Assembly (NCBI GenBank): GCA_945883425.1 | Contig: CAMCXM010000021.1 | Location: 1 to 34,515 of the forward strand | Direction of reading: 5' to 3' | Length of the DNA stretch: 34,515 nucleotides | Origin: Spirosoma fluviale | GTDB lineage: Bacteria > Bacteroidota > Bacteroidia > Cytophagales > Flexibacteraceae | Shown here: piece after piece, positions 24,361 through 32,275 of the stretch | How positions within the stretch are numbered: position 1 is the first letter of the stretch | Layout: every line of letters starts with the position of its first letter | Notes under the pieces: generated by a model | The model's input: only the letters and a program-made list of their open reading frames with translations | Databases searched by the model: none | What the model was told of the DNA's origin: nothing | Made by a program: the position numbers and the translations under genes

Positions 24361-25122
24361 ATGGGACAATTACTTACGACCGATAACCTTATCAGCCTTT
24401 TTACTCTGACTTTGCTGGAGATTATGCTGGGCATTGACAACATCATATTTATTTCCATTATCGCTGGAAAGCTCCCCAGTAAACTGCAGAACAAAGCCCG
24501 TCAGATCGGTTTAATGCTGGCCCTGGTCGTAAGGATTTTCTTATTGCTGGGTATCAGCATCATCATCGGACTAAAAGAAAACCTGTTTACCATCGCTGAC
24601 AATGGCTTTTCCGGACGGGACCTCATTCTCCTGTTTGGTGGACTTTTCCTCATGGGCAAAACCGTTACAGAAATCCACGCCAAGCTGGAGGGTGAAGTCG
24701 ATAACGATTTAGCCACCAAAAAATCCGGCTTCGCTGGAACTCTCGTTCAGATTGTGCTGGTGGACATCATCTTTTCCTTCGATTCCATTCTCACAGCCGT
24801 TGGCTTGTCGGATCATGTTGAGATTATGATTATTGCCGTAATTTTATCGATGTCCGTTATGATGGTCTACGCCCGCCGGATCAGTATTTTCATCAACCGC
24901 CGCCCAACACTGAAAATGCTGGCTATGGTTTTCCTGATCATGATTGGAGCTTTACTGGTTGCCGAGGCCTTCGATGTACACGTGCCAAAAGCGACGGTCT
25001 ACTTCGGAATGGTATTCGCCCTTTCAGTAGAAATGCTCAATTCCAAAATGCGCAAAAAAGCCCGCCCTGTTAAACTTAGGGGCACGGTGGCTCCGCCGGA
25101 AGAGGGAGAGGGGGAGAATTAA
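24361..25122 (+). CDS. TerC-family integral membrane protein
   Basis: 253 aa, about seven transmembrane segments. The TerC signatures are present: Glu20 and Asp26 in LLEIMLGIDNIIF, and Asp135 and Asp141 in LVDIIFSFDSILTAVG, acidic residues within the membrane thought to carry metal ions. The family includes metal exporters (manganese in several bacteria) and tellurite-resistance-associated proteins; no other ter gene is nearby. The soluble C-terminal tail is short (KLRGTVAPPEEGEGEN). The last two codons and the stop (GAG AAT TAA) already belong to the first heptanucleotide repeat unit, so the array has supplied the stop codon. A near-consensus -7 box (TTGCTTTG, 24345-24352) ends 8 nt before the ATG. 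Confidence 0.88.
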   Translation: MGQLLTTDNLISLFTLTLLEIMLGIDNIIFISIIAGKLPSKLQNKARQIGLMLALVVRIFLLLGISIIIGLKENLFTIADNGFSGRDLILLFGGLFLMGKTVTEIHAKLEGEVDNDLATKKSGFAGTLVQIVLVDIIFSFDSILTAVGLSDHVEIMIIAVILSMSVMMVYARRISIFINRRPTLKMLAMVFLIMIGALLVAEAFDVHVPKATVYFGMVFALSVEMLNSKMRKKARPVKLRGTVAPPEEGEGEN

Positions 25123-25178
25123 GAATTAAGAATTAAGAATTAAGAATTGAGAATTAGGAATTAGGAATTGAGAGTTAG
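25116..25178. repeat. Heptanucleotide tandem array (GAATTAR)9
   Basis: Nine uninterrupted 7-nt units: four GAATTAA, then GAATTGA, GAATTAG twice, GAATTGA and GAGTTAG. The first units are identical and variation rises toward the right end. The first unit overlaps the end of terC and provides its stop codon. The array is followed after TTCAC by a second array of the same period but a different motif. Confidence 0.95.
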
Positions 25179-25183
25179 TTCAC

Positions 25184-25300
25184 CTACTGATTACTGACCA
25201 CCGATTACTAACTACTGATTACTGACTACTGGCTACTAATTACTGGCTACCAATTACTGACTACTGATTACTGACTACTATTTACTGGCTACTAGCTACT
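25184..25300. repeat. Heptanucleotide tandem array (YTACTRR)16.7
   Basis: Sixteen full 7-nt units and a 5-nt partial one, alternating mostly between CTACTGA and TTACTGA with CTACTGG, CTACTAA, CCACCGA and similar variants. Almost every change is a transition at positions 1, 6 or 7. It ends 2 nt before the stop codon of the convergent hydrolase gene (25303-25305), so the two arrays fill the whole 180-nt gap and no terminator is visible there. Confidence 0.95.
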
Positions 25301-25302
25301 CC

Positions 25303-26109
25303 CTAAATCTCCTTCGCAAATTTTTCCACCAACGAGGCGTGTCCGGCTTCGAGGTCCAACCATTTGATGTTGGTCCACTCTTTGCGCTTGGTCCGGAATT
25401 TACTCTTCGACATGATGGTGTCGTGCTTTCCCAAAACCAACACAAACGGAATGGGATGCTGGTTATAGTAGGGTCTCCATTTTTGTTCGTCCGGCCACAT
25501 TTTCCGCAGACGGAGCCAGACATCCAGCACCCGTTCCCTGTCTTGTTCCGTGCTCAGCTGAGAGGCCGCAAACCGCCCAAGAGACGGACGGACCAGTTTC
25601 AGTTTTCCCAGAACCACCACCAGAAACCGGAACGCCGGCATGTATTCCAGACAAACACGGGTACAAAACCGGCCGAACATCGTCTTCGTCGCAAACCCAT
25701 ACCAGGGATTCATCACCACACCGTCCGGCGCCAACAAGGTGATCCCGGAAAACAACTCCGGCATTTCCTGGTAAGACAACAGCGTAAACTTGGCTCCCAT
25801 GCTGTAGGCCATCCAATGGGCATTGTCGATTTCCAGTCGTTGAAACAAACTACGAATCAGTCGTTTCCAGTCTTCGGGGTCCAGCGGTTTTGTTCCTTCC
25901 AGACTGGTTTCTCCATGAAAAAAAAGATGCAGGGCCAGAAACGAGCAATGCGCTTCCATCTTCGGATACACCGGATGGAAAGCGTAATAGTCCTGCCCGA
26001 AACCATGTAAAAAAGCCATCCAGGGTTTTCCCGGATGGCTGATGTATTTGTATTCCAACTGACAGGGACCTTCGCTGATCAGACCGGTTTTCCAGTTCAG
26101 TTCAGCCAT
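25303..26109 (-). CDS. Alpha/beta-fold hydrolase
   Basis: 268 aa, no signal peptide, cytoplasmic. Oxyanion-hole motif LHGFGQD (34-40), nucleophile Ser103 in AYSMGAK (Ala replaces the first Gly of the usual GxSxG), a likely Asp230 in LGKHD and His257 in AGHASL. The cap region (about 130-205) is rich in aromatic and basic residues. Substrate cannot be inferred. It is the last gene of a leftward operon: the thiolase stop is 7 nt upstream of its ATG. The operon context might suggest thioester or ester work, but that is a guess. Convergent with terC across the heptanucleotide arrays. Confidence 0.82.
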   Translation of the reverse strand: MAELNWKTGLISEGPCQLEYKYISHPGKPWMAFLHGFGQDYYAFHPVYPKMEAHCSFLALHLFFHGETSLEGTKPLDPEDWKRLIRSLFQRLEIDNAHWMAYSMGAKFTLLSYQEMPELFSGITLLAPDGVVMNPWYGFATKTMFGRFCTRVCLEYMPAFRFLVVVLGKLKLVRPSLGRFAASQLSTEQDRERVLDVWLRLRKMWPDEQKWRPYYNQHPIPFVLVLGKHDTIMSKSKFRTKRKEWTNIKWLDLEAGHASLVEKFAKEI

Positions 26110-26116
26110 GGGTTCC

Positions 26117-27304
26117 TTAGATTTTTTCGATGATCATGGCCGAAGAACCACCTCCGCCGTTACAGATTCCAAGGGCACCGTATTTTCCACCTTTGGCTTG
26201 CAATACATGGCACAATGTGGTGATGATCCGGGCACCGGAAGCGCCAAGCGGGTGACCCAAAGAAACGGCTCCTCCCATCACATTCATTTTTTCATCGGGC
26301 ACATTCAGAATTTGTTCGAATGCCAACGGAACAACTGAAAAGGCTTCGTTGATTTCAAAGAAATCCATATCCGAAACCTGCAAACCTGCCAGTTTCAGTG
26401 CTTTTGGAACGGAAATGGTTGGGGCAGTTGTAAACCATTCCGGAGCTTGCTCTCCGTCTGAAAACGAAACAATCCGGGCAATGGGCGTGAGGTTTAATCT
26501 TTTTACAGCTTCTTCACTGGCCAGAACCAACGCAGCAGCACCGTCATTGATGGTGGAAGCATTGGCGGCCGTCACAGTACCGTCAGCTGTAAAAGCAGCC
26601 CGAAGAGAAGGGATTTTATCGAACATCACATTCTTAAATTCCTCGTCTTCGGAAAGAAGGATTGGATCGCCTTTTTTCTGTGGAATGGCTACCGGGATGA
26701 TTTCATTTTTGAAATGACCACTCGCAGTAGACGCGGCTGATTTTTTGTAGGAGTTGATGGCAAATGCATCCTGCGCCTCCCGGCTGATTCCGTATTTGGC
26801 AGCGGTGGCATCGGCAAACACACCCATGGCTTTCCGCTGATATACATCCTGGAGGCCGTCCTTATCCAGACCGTCCACCAATTCTGCGTTTCCGTATTTA
26901 TAACCGAAACGGGCCTTTGGAATGTAGTATGGAATGTTGCTCATGCTTTCCATTCCTCCGCAGACCACCACATCGGCCTGACCCAGCATAATGGCCTGAG
27001 CACCAAACATGGTGGCTTTGGTTCCGGAAGCACATACTTTGTTGACTGTCGTGCAGGGAACGGTGTCCGGAATACCGGCTCCCAGAGCTGCCTGGCGGGC
27101 TGGGGCCTGTCCTAAATTGGACGACACCACATTACCCATGAACACTTCCTGCACTTCGGATGCCGGAACTCCCGCTTTTTCGAGAGCACCTTTGATGGCG
27201 GTGCTTCCCAGTTGAATGGCGGTAAATGAAGACAAAACCCCACCGAAACTACCGATCGGGGTACGGACGGCGGATACAATATAGACCGCTTTTGAATTAC
27301 TCAT
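26117..27304 (-). CDS. Acetyl-CoA C-acyltransferase (thiolase)
   Basis: 395 aa, full length for the family. The acylated Cys91 lies in NKVCASG, the NEAFS motif in FFEINEAFSVVPL, His351 in GHPLGASGARI and the proton-donating Cys381 in CNGGGGSS. It either condenses two acetyl-CoA to acetoacetyl-CoA or cleaves 3-ketoacyl-CoA. The length and the GHPLGASGARI signature are typical of biosynthetic and degradative acetyl-CoA acetyltransferases alike, so the direction is undecided. No other beta-oxidation or polyhydroxyalkanoate gene is in the window. It sits between the Ppx/GppA gene (17-nt gap upstream) and the hydrolase (7 nt downstream). Confidence 0.92.
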   Translation of the reverse strand: MSNSKAVYIVSAVRTPIGSFGGVLSSFTAIQLGSTAIKGALEKAGVPASEVQEVFMGNVVSSNLGQAPARQAALGAGIPDTVPCTTVNKVCASGTKATMFGAQAIMLGQADVVVCGGMESMSNIPYYIPKARFGYKYGNAELVDGLDKDGLQDVYQRKAMGVFADATAAKYGISREAQDAFAINSYKKSAASTASGHFKNEIIPVAIPQKKGDPILLSEDEEFKNVMFDKIPSLRAAFTADGTVTAANASTINDGAAALVLASEEAVKRLNLTPIARIVSFSDGEQAPEWFTTAPTISVPKALKLAGLQVSDMDFFEINEAFSVVPLAFEQILNVPDEKMNVMGGAVSLGHPLGASGARIITTLCHVLQAKGGKYGALGICNGGGGSSAMIIEKI

Positions 27305-27321
27305 AAAAACTATGGATGGAA

Positions 27322-28230
27322 TTAATTTGGTGATACAACATGAGGGATAAGGTCCTTAACCAGATCATACTGCGATTCGATGATTCCGTCTTTCAGGCCC
27401 AGATCCGGGACAATTATTTTTTTGGCTTTCGCCTTTTGCATAACGTGTAAATAGATTTCAGATGCGGGCACAATCACATCAGCCCTGTCCGGATTGAGCA
27501 TCAGCTGGTTGATTCGCTCTTCCACACTCATCCGGGAGATGAAAAAATGGACAGAACTCAGTTCACCCAAAGTAATGGACTTTGCCTTTTTATTTTTCAC
27601 GGATGAGAGATCAAAGAGTTTGTTGATATTCCCTCCGGTACCAATGGCCGTAACCGGATAATATTCTTTGTGCACTTCTTCCTGCAGCCATTTCTCGAGT
27701 TTTACCCAGGCTTCCGGAAATTCGGCATGTGCCATATTACGGACGGAACCCAATTGAAAAGAATGTGTGGCCAACTTTTCTTTGTTCACATACAGGTTGA
27801 GTTCGGTACTGCCACCGCCCACATCAATGTGCAGGTAGTTTTTGTCATCGAGAAACTTGTAAATGGCGCGGTTTACCAGATTGGCTTCTTCATCGCCACT
27901 GATGATCTCGAGCTTCATCCCGCATTCCGACAAAACCCGGGCTGCGATTTCAGGACCATTCGATGATTCACGAAAAGCCGATGTTGCACAAACCCGGTAG
28001 GAAGCCACTTCATAAAGATCGAGCAGCATCTTGAATGCCGTCATCAGTTTAATGAACTTTTCTTCCGTGGCCGGGAGAATCCGTCCCTCGCTGAAAACAT
28101 CCTGACCCAATCGCAACGGAAACCGAACGTACTCCAGATTTTTTATGGTATCACGTTCGTTGTACCGCACGATGCTGGAAACCTGAAGTCGGATGGCATT
28201 CGAGCCTATGTCGATGGCGGCAACTCTCAT
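27322..28230 (-). CDS. Ppx/GppA-family exopolyphosphatase / guanosine pentaphosphatase
   Basis: 302 aa from the ATG at 28230, which begins MRVAAIDIGSNAIRL, the ASKHA phosphate-1 motif; the in-frame start at 28260 would add ten residues ahead of it. Other family motifs are CATSAFRES (81-89), ISGDEEA (110-116), DVGGGSTEL (136-144) and GTGGNINKL. At 302 aa it is of the short, two-lobe type without the C-terminal HD-like domain of E. coli Ppx. Such proteins hydrolyse polyphosphate or pppGpp. It is the first gene of the operon with thiolase and hydrolase, divergent from the chaperone cluster. Confidence 0.9.
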   Translation of the reverse strand: MRVAAIDIGSNAIRLQVSSIVRYNERDTIKNLEYVRFPLRLGQDVFSEGRILPATEEKFIKLMTAFKMLLDLYEVASYRVCATSAFRESSNGPEIAARVLSECGMKLEIISGDEEANLVNRAIYKFLDDKNYLHIDVGGGSTELNLYVNKEKLATHSFQLGSVRNMAHAEFPEAWVKLEKWLQEEVHKEYYPVTAIGTGGNINKLFDLSSVKNKKAKSITLGELSSVHFFISRMSVEERINQLMLNPDRADVIVPASEIYLHVMQKAKAKKIIVPDLGLKDGIIESQYDLVKDLIPHVVSPN

Positions 28231-28395
28231 AACAGATGGGATTTGACGGCAAAGAAACAAAAGAAAGTGGCCAATCAGGTAAAAAAACCTTTGAACGATT
28301 GGTAGATGAGTGATTACAGAATTTAATCTGCTTTACACATTGATCCCTTTCATGAATCGCTTTATGGTTGCTTCGTTTTGCATCTCTTTTTTTAC

Positions 28396-28403
28396 TAATC
28401 TTG
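28396..28403 (+). promoter_or_regulatory. Possible -7 box for the chaperone cluster
   Basis: TAATCTTG, one mismatch from TAnnTTTG, with TTTG at 28377-28380 but only 15 nt between them. If used, it places the start of transcription near 28408 and supports the GTG at 28443 as start codon. Confidence 0.25.
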
Positions 28404-28442
28404 CACCGCATTTTTAATCGCATCACAGAAACTAAAGAGACC

Positions 28443-30791
28443 GTGAATTTCAGAAGATTACAACTCGTTTTTTGCATTTCGTCACTGGTTGCTTTTCAAG
28501 CCCAGGCACAGACCAAAAAGGTTGCAGTAAAGAAAAATCCTGCCATTGCTACTGCAAAACCGACTGTGGCAACCAACCCGGATGATGAAAAATCCATCAT
28601 TTCCATTGGGAAAGCAATGGTTCCGTTCCGCGAATTCAAGTACGTGTACAACAAGAACAACGCCAATACCGGCGATGCCAACACCGAAAAAAGTGTTCGT
28701 GAGTATGTAGACCTCTATGTCAACTTCAAACTGAAGGTGATGGACGCCGAAAAGGAAGGTCTTGATACAACCAATTCGTTCAAAAAAGAACTGGAAGGCT
28801 ACCGGAAACAACTGGCCAAGCCATATCTGACCGACAAATCAGTAACCCAGAAACTGGTTACCGAAGCCTACAACCGGATGAAAGAGGAAGTAAATGCTTC
28901 CCACATTCTGATTAAATGCGATGCCAAAGCTGATCCAAAAGACACACTGGCGGCCTACAACAAAATCATGGATATCCGGAAAAAGATTCTGGGTGGCGAA
29001 TCCTTCGAAAAAATGGCGAAAGACAAGTCAGAAGATCCTTCAGCTAAATACAACGACGGAAACCTGGGCTTTTTTACCGCCATGCAGATGGTGTACCCAT
29101 TTGAAGATGTAGCCTATAAAACAGCGAAAGGCGCTATCTCCAATCCGGTACGCACTCAGTTTGGATACCACATCATCAAGGTCCTTGACCGCCGTGCGTC
29201 ACAGGGACAAATCACCGTTGCACACATCATGGTGCGTGCCAATCCGGGAATGCCGGCAGAAGATTCCATCGCTGCCCGCAAAAAAATCTACGATATTCAT
29301 GGAAGACTGAAGCAGGGAGAAAACTTCTCAAACCTGGCACTTGAGTTTTCTGACCACCCCGATTCCAAAACCAAAGGTGGTATTCTGCCTGCCTTCGGTA
29401 CCGGAACGATGGTACCGTCCTTTGAAAACGCTGCTTTTGCTTTGAAAGACACCGGCAATTTCTCAGAACCTTTCCAGACGCCTTTCGGATGGCACATCGC
29501 AAAACTGAAAAACCGTAAGTTGCTTGAGCCTTTCGACGAATTGAAATCAACTCTTGAGACCAAAGTATCGAAAGATTCCCGTTCAGAATTGAACCGCTCT
29601 GTCCTTCTGAGCAGACTGCGCAAAGAAAACGGAATGGTAGAGAACAAAGCGTTGATGGCCTATGCCTTTTCAAAAGCCGATACCAGCCTGGCGAGTGGAA
29701 AATGGAAATACGATATGGCCGATAAAAAACTGGACGAAATCATCCTGACTATTAAAGAAAAGAAATACACGCTTCGTGATTTCTGGAAAGCAGCGGAGAA
29801 AAAACAACAGGCCAACAAATCGAAAGCACTTGACTACCAGATGAAGCTTCTGTTCAAAGACTTTGAAGATGAAGCCATTCTTGATTACGAAGAAAGTCAC
29901 CTCACAGAGAAATACGAAGACTACCGGATGCTGGTAAAAGAATACCGTGACGGAATCCTTTTATTCACATTAATGGATCAGAAAGTTTGGACCAAAGCAT
30001 TGGAAGATACGGCCGGTCTTCGGAAATATCATTCTGAAAACAAACCAAAATACAACTGGAACCAACGGATCAAGGCCACCATTTTCTCAGCTGCCAATCA
30101 GAAAGCACTGGATAATGTAAAAGCAAAACTGGCAGCCGGAAAATTTGAAGTAACGGATCTGCGTTTTGAGGCAGTGAAGTTCAAAGTAAAAAACAAAGAA
30201 GTGGGTTTTGTGAATGGAAACGTACTGAAAAGCCACGCCGACAACCTGAAGCGTGACAAATCGCTGACACTGGAAATCCACAGTTTTGCATCGAAAGACG
30301 AGAAAGCTGCGGTTTCAATGAAAAGAGCCAACCATGTAGTTGATTCTCTGGTGAGTCTGGGCGTAGATCGTTCCCGGATCAGCATCAAAGATTCCGGCAA
30401 AGCGCATTTTCTGGCAACTCCGGAAGAAAGCCGTCGGGTGACATTCCGGGTGTTCTCCAATTCAGCAAAGATTATGGAGCGTCTGGCTTCCTCTTCTGAA
30501 CCATTGAGTCTGAATGTGACAGAAGGTCTGTTCCAGAAAGAAGAAAACAAAACCATCGATCAGTTGAAAGAATGGAAACAAGGGAATTACACCATCGAAT
30601 CAAACGGACGAATCAATTACATCGTAGTGGATGCCATCGAAGCTCCACGGATGAAAACATTTGAAGAAGCCCGTGGCGCCGTTATTTCTGACTACCAGAA
30701 CTATCTGGAGAAAGAATGGATCGATGGAATGAAAGCCAAAAATCCGGTTCAGATTGACGAAGCTCTTGTTAAAAAACTGATTACCAAATAA
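28443..30791 (+). CDS. Periplasmic parvulin-type peptidyl-prolyl isomerase with embedded OmpA-like segment
   Basis: The GTG at 28443 is preferred over the TTG at 28368: it gives 782 aa starting MNFRRLQLVFCISSLVAF with a signal peptide cut after AQAQ (about 20-23). Two parvulin domains follow at about 152-250 (ASHILIKCD, GNLGFF, FGYHIIKV) and 258-358 (VAHIMVRAN, KGGILPAFG, FGWHIAKL), both with the expected HI and GYH/GWH signatures. A charged helical part (380-540) comes next. Residues about 595-671 resemble an OmpA C-terminal domain (LTLEIHSFASKDE, SMKRANHVVDSLVSLGVD, ESRRVTFRVF), without the usual TDxxG aspartate. The C-terminus (700-782) resembles the part after the isomerase domains of PpiD. 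It is the first gene of the SurA-like, MoxR, LspA cluster. Role: folding of outer-membrane or exported proteins, by family. Confidence 0.85.
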   Translation: MNFRRLQLVFCISSLVAFQAQAQTKKVAVKKNPAIATAKPTVATNPDDEKSIISIGKAMVPFREFKYVYNKNNANTGDANTEKSVREYVDLYVNFKLKVMDAEKEGLDTTNSFKKELEGYRKQLAKPYLTDKSVTQKLVTEAYNRMKEEVNASHILIKCDAKADPKDTLAAYNKIMDIRKKILGGESFEKMAKDKSEDPSAKYNDGNLGFFTAMQMVYPFEDVAYKTAKGAISNPVRTQFGYHIIKVLDRRASQGQITVAHIMVRANPGMPAEDSIAARKKIYDIHGRLKQGENFSNLALEFSDHPDSKTKGGILPAFGTGTMVPSFENAAFALKDTGNFSEPFQTPFGWHIAKLKNRKLLEPFDELKSTLETKVSKDSRSELNRSVLLSRLRKENGMVENKALMAYAFSKADTSLASGKWKYDMADKKLDEIILTIKEKKYTLRDFWKAAEKKQQANKSKALDYQMKLLFKDFEDEAILDYEESHLTEKYEDYRMLVKEYRDGILLFTLMDQKVWTKALEDTAGLRKYHSENKPKYNWNQRIKATIFSAANQKALDNVKAKLAAGKFEVTDLRFEAVKFKVKNKEVGFVNGNVLKSHADNLKRDKSLTLEIHSFASKDEKAAVSMKRANHVVDSLVSLGVDRSRISIKDSGKAHFLATPEESRRVTFRVFSNSAKIMERLASSSEPLSLNVTEGLFQKEENKTIDQLKEWKQGNYTIESNGRINYIVVDAIEAPRMKTFEEARGAVISDYQNYLEKEWIDGMKAKNPVQIDEALVKKLITK

Positions 30792-30817
30792 TTTACATCC
30801 GGTTTTGAAACCGAAAC

Positions 30818-30850
30818 AGGCGGACCGATTTTCAAGGTTCGCCTTTCTTG
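30818..30850 (+). terminator. Terminator-like hairpin between the two isomerase genes
   Basis: AGGCGGACC, 9-nt loop, GGTTCGCCT (one G-T wobble) followed by TTCTTGTTT. It lies 26 nt after the stop codon at 30791 and 18 nt before the next ATG, so it probably attenuates read-through into the SurA-like gene rather than fully separating them. Confidence 0.6.
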
Positions 30851-30867
30851 TTTCCTGACCATTGCCT

Positions 30868-32250
30868 ATGATCCGTTTACCTCAGGTTTTTCGCCTCACT
30901 TCTTCCTGGTTCTTGTGGCAGGTCAGTATCCTTATTTACGGAGGATTTACGGCGGCTGCACAATACAAAGGCGGACCGGTGGTGGATAAAATTGTCGCCC
31001 GAGTCGACAATCAAATCCTGCTGAAATCGGAGGTCGAACTTGGATTTCTTCAGGCCAAACAGCAGAGCACCGGGATGCCATCCGACGTTCTTAAATGCAA
31101 AGTATTCGAGCAGTTGCTGATCAACAAAATGATGCTGGCCAAATCGGAAATCGACTCCGTAACGGTGGAAGACAACTTCGTCGAAGACCAGCTCGACAGA
31201 CGGATGGCCTACATGATTCAGGCGATCGGGTCGAAAGAGAAACTGGAAGAATACTATAAAAAGTCGATCGAGCAGTTCAAAGCAGAACTCAAAAAAGAAG
31301 TACGTGACCAGATGGTGATTCAGAAGGTGCAGGAAAGCATCAGCAAAAACATCAAGGTCACACCCAATGAGGTGAAGCGCTTCTTCAATGATATTCCCAA
31401 AGATTCGCTGCCCTTCTTTTCTACCGAAGTAGAAGTCGGACAGATCATCCGGTACAGTAAAATCAGCCGGGCGAAAAAGCTGGAAACCAAACAAAAGCTG
31501 GAAGATCTGAAAAAGAGGATTGAAGGAGGTGAAGATTTTGAATTCCTTGCCAAAGCCTATTCGCAGGATCCGGGATCGGCCAAAGAAGGAGGAAATCTTG
31601 GCTTTTGGGGAAAAGGTGCCATGGTACCGGAATACGAAGCAGCCGCTCTGAAACTGGAGCCAATGGGACTTAGTGAAATTGTGGAATCACCGTTTGGATA
31701 TCACCTCATTCAGTTGCTGGAGAAAAAAGGAAACGAATACAGCTCAAGACACATCCTCATAAAACCGGAAGCCGGTGAAGAAGATCAGGCCGGGGCATTT
31801 CACACACTTGATAGTCTTCGTACTGCCTTGCTGGCAGACAGTATTCGATTCGAAGATGCCGCTAAAAAGTATTCCGAAGATAAAGAATCAGCCAACAATG
31901 GAGGTTTCTTCCTGGATCCTCAAACCGGCATTACCCGCATCGCCACAGAGAACCTTGATCCTTCTATCTTCTTTACCATTGATTCCTTAAAACCCGGCGA
32001 TTATACCCGCCCAATGCCGTACAAATCAGAAGATGGTAAAAAGGGTGCCCGGATACTGTACTTTAAAAGCCGGATTCTTCCTCATGAAGCCAATCTGAAA
32101 CAGGACTACCAGAAAATTCAATTGGCTGCACTCGAGAAGAAAAAAGGGGAAGCCATCAAAACATGGTTCAAAAAAACCAAATCTGAAGTGTTCATAAGCC
32201 GTGATAAGGATTACGCGGATTGTGAGATTCTGAAAGACGAAGAATTATAA
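30868..32250 (+). CDS. SurA-like periplasmic peptidyl-prolyl isomerase
   Basis: 460 aa from the ATG at 30868, with a signal peptide (about 10-32, cut near AAAQ). The SurA N-terminal chaperone region (38-165) begins VVDKIVARVDNQILLKSEVE, a signature of the family. Parvulin domain 1 (about 184-285) has GGNLGFWGKGAMVPEYE and FGYHLIQL but lacks the His of the usual HIL strand (VGQIIRY). Domain 2 (about 291-402) has SRHILIKP and NNGGFF but a shortened, altered end. One of the two may therefore be catalytically weak, as in E. coli SurA. It should escort outer-membrane proteins through the periplasm. MoxR follows after 25 nt. Confidence 0.88.
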   Translation: MIRLPQVFRLTSSWFLWQVSILIYGGFTAAAQYKGGPVVDKIVARVDNQILLKSEVELGFLQAKQQSTGMPSDVLKCKVFEQLLINKMMLAKSEIDSVTVEDNFVEDQLDRRMAYMIQAIGSKEKLEEYYKKSIEQFKAELKKEVRDQMVIQKVQESISKNIKVTPNEVKRFFNDIPKDSLPFFSTEVEVGQIIRYSKISRAKKLETKQKLEDLKKRIEGGEDFEFLAKAYSQDPGSAKEGGNLGFWGKGAMVPEYEAAALKLEPMGLSEIVESPFGYHLIQLLEKKGNEYSSRHILIKPEAGEEDQAGAFHTLDSLRTALLADSIRFEDAAKKYSEDKESANNGGFFLDPQTGITRIATENLDPSIFFTIDSLKPGDYTRPMPYKSEDGKKGARILYFKSRILPHEANLKQDYQKIQLAALEKKKGEAIKTWFKKTKSEVFISRDKDYADCEILKDEEL

Positions 32251-32275
32251 CGAAACTACGACGAACTGAAATACA

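Noticed and set aside
24252-24494. N-terminal extension of the methyltransferase up to 24494
   Set aside because: It would overlap the terC start region on the opposite strand, and the extra 81 residues show no family sequence.
25116-25300. CRISPR array
   Set aside because: The units are contiguous 7-mers without spacers, and no cas gene is present.
25339-26010. 223-codon open frame antisense to the alpha/beta hydrolase
   Set aside because: Shadow of a real gene on the other strand; no recognisable motif.
28368-28442. 25-residue N-terminal extension of the parvulin protein from TTG 28368
   Set aside because: The extension overlaps a promoter-like box and puts the signal peptide in the interior; the GTG at 28443 begins exactly at the signal peptide.
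30877-31494. 205-codon open frame antisense to the SurA-like gene, and a similar one at 32471-33094 opposite moxR
   Set aside because: Both are complementary to well-supported genes; Phe/His-rich composition is typical of reverse-frame translation.
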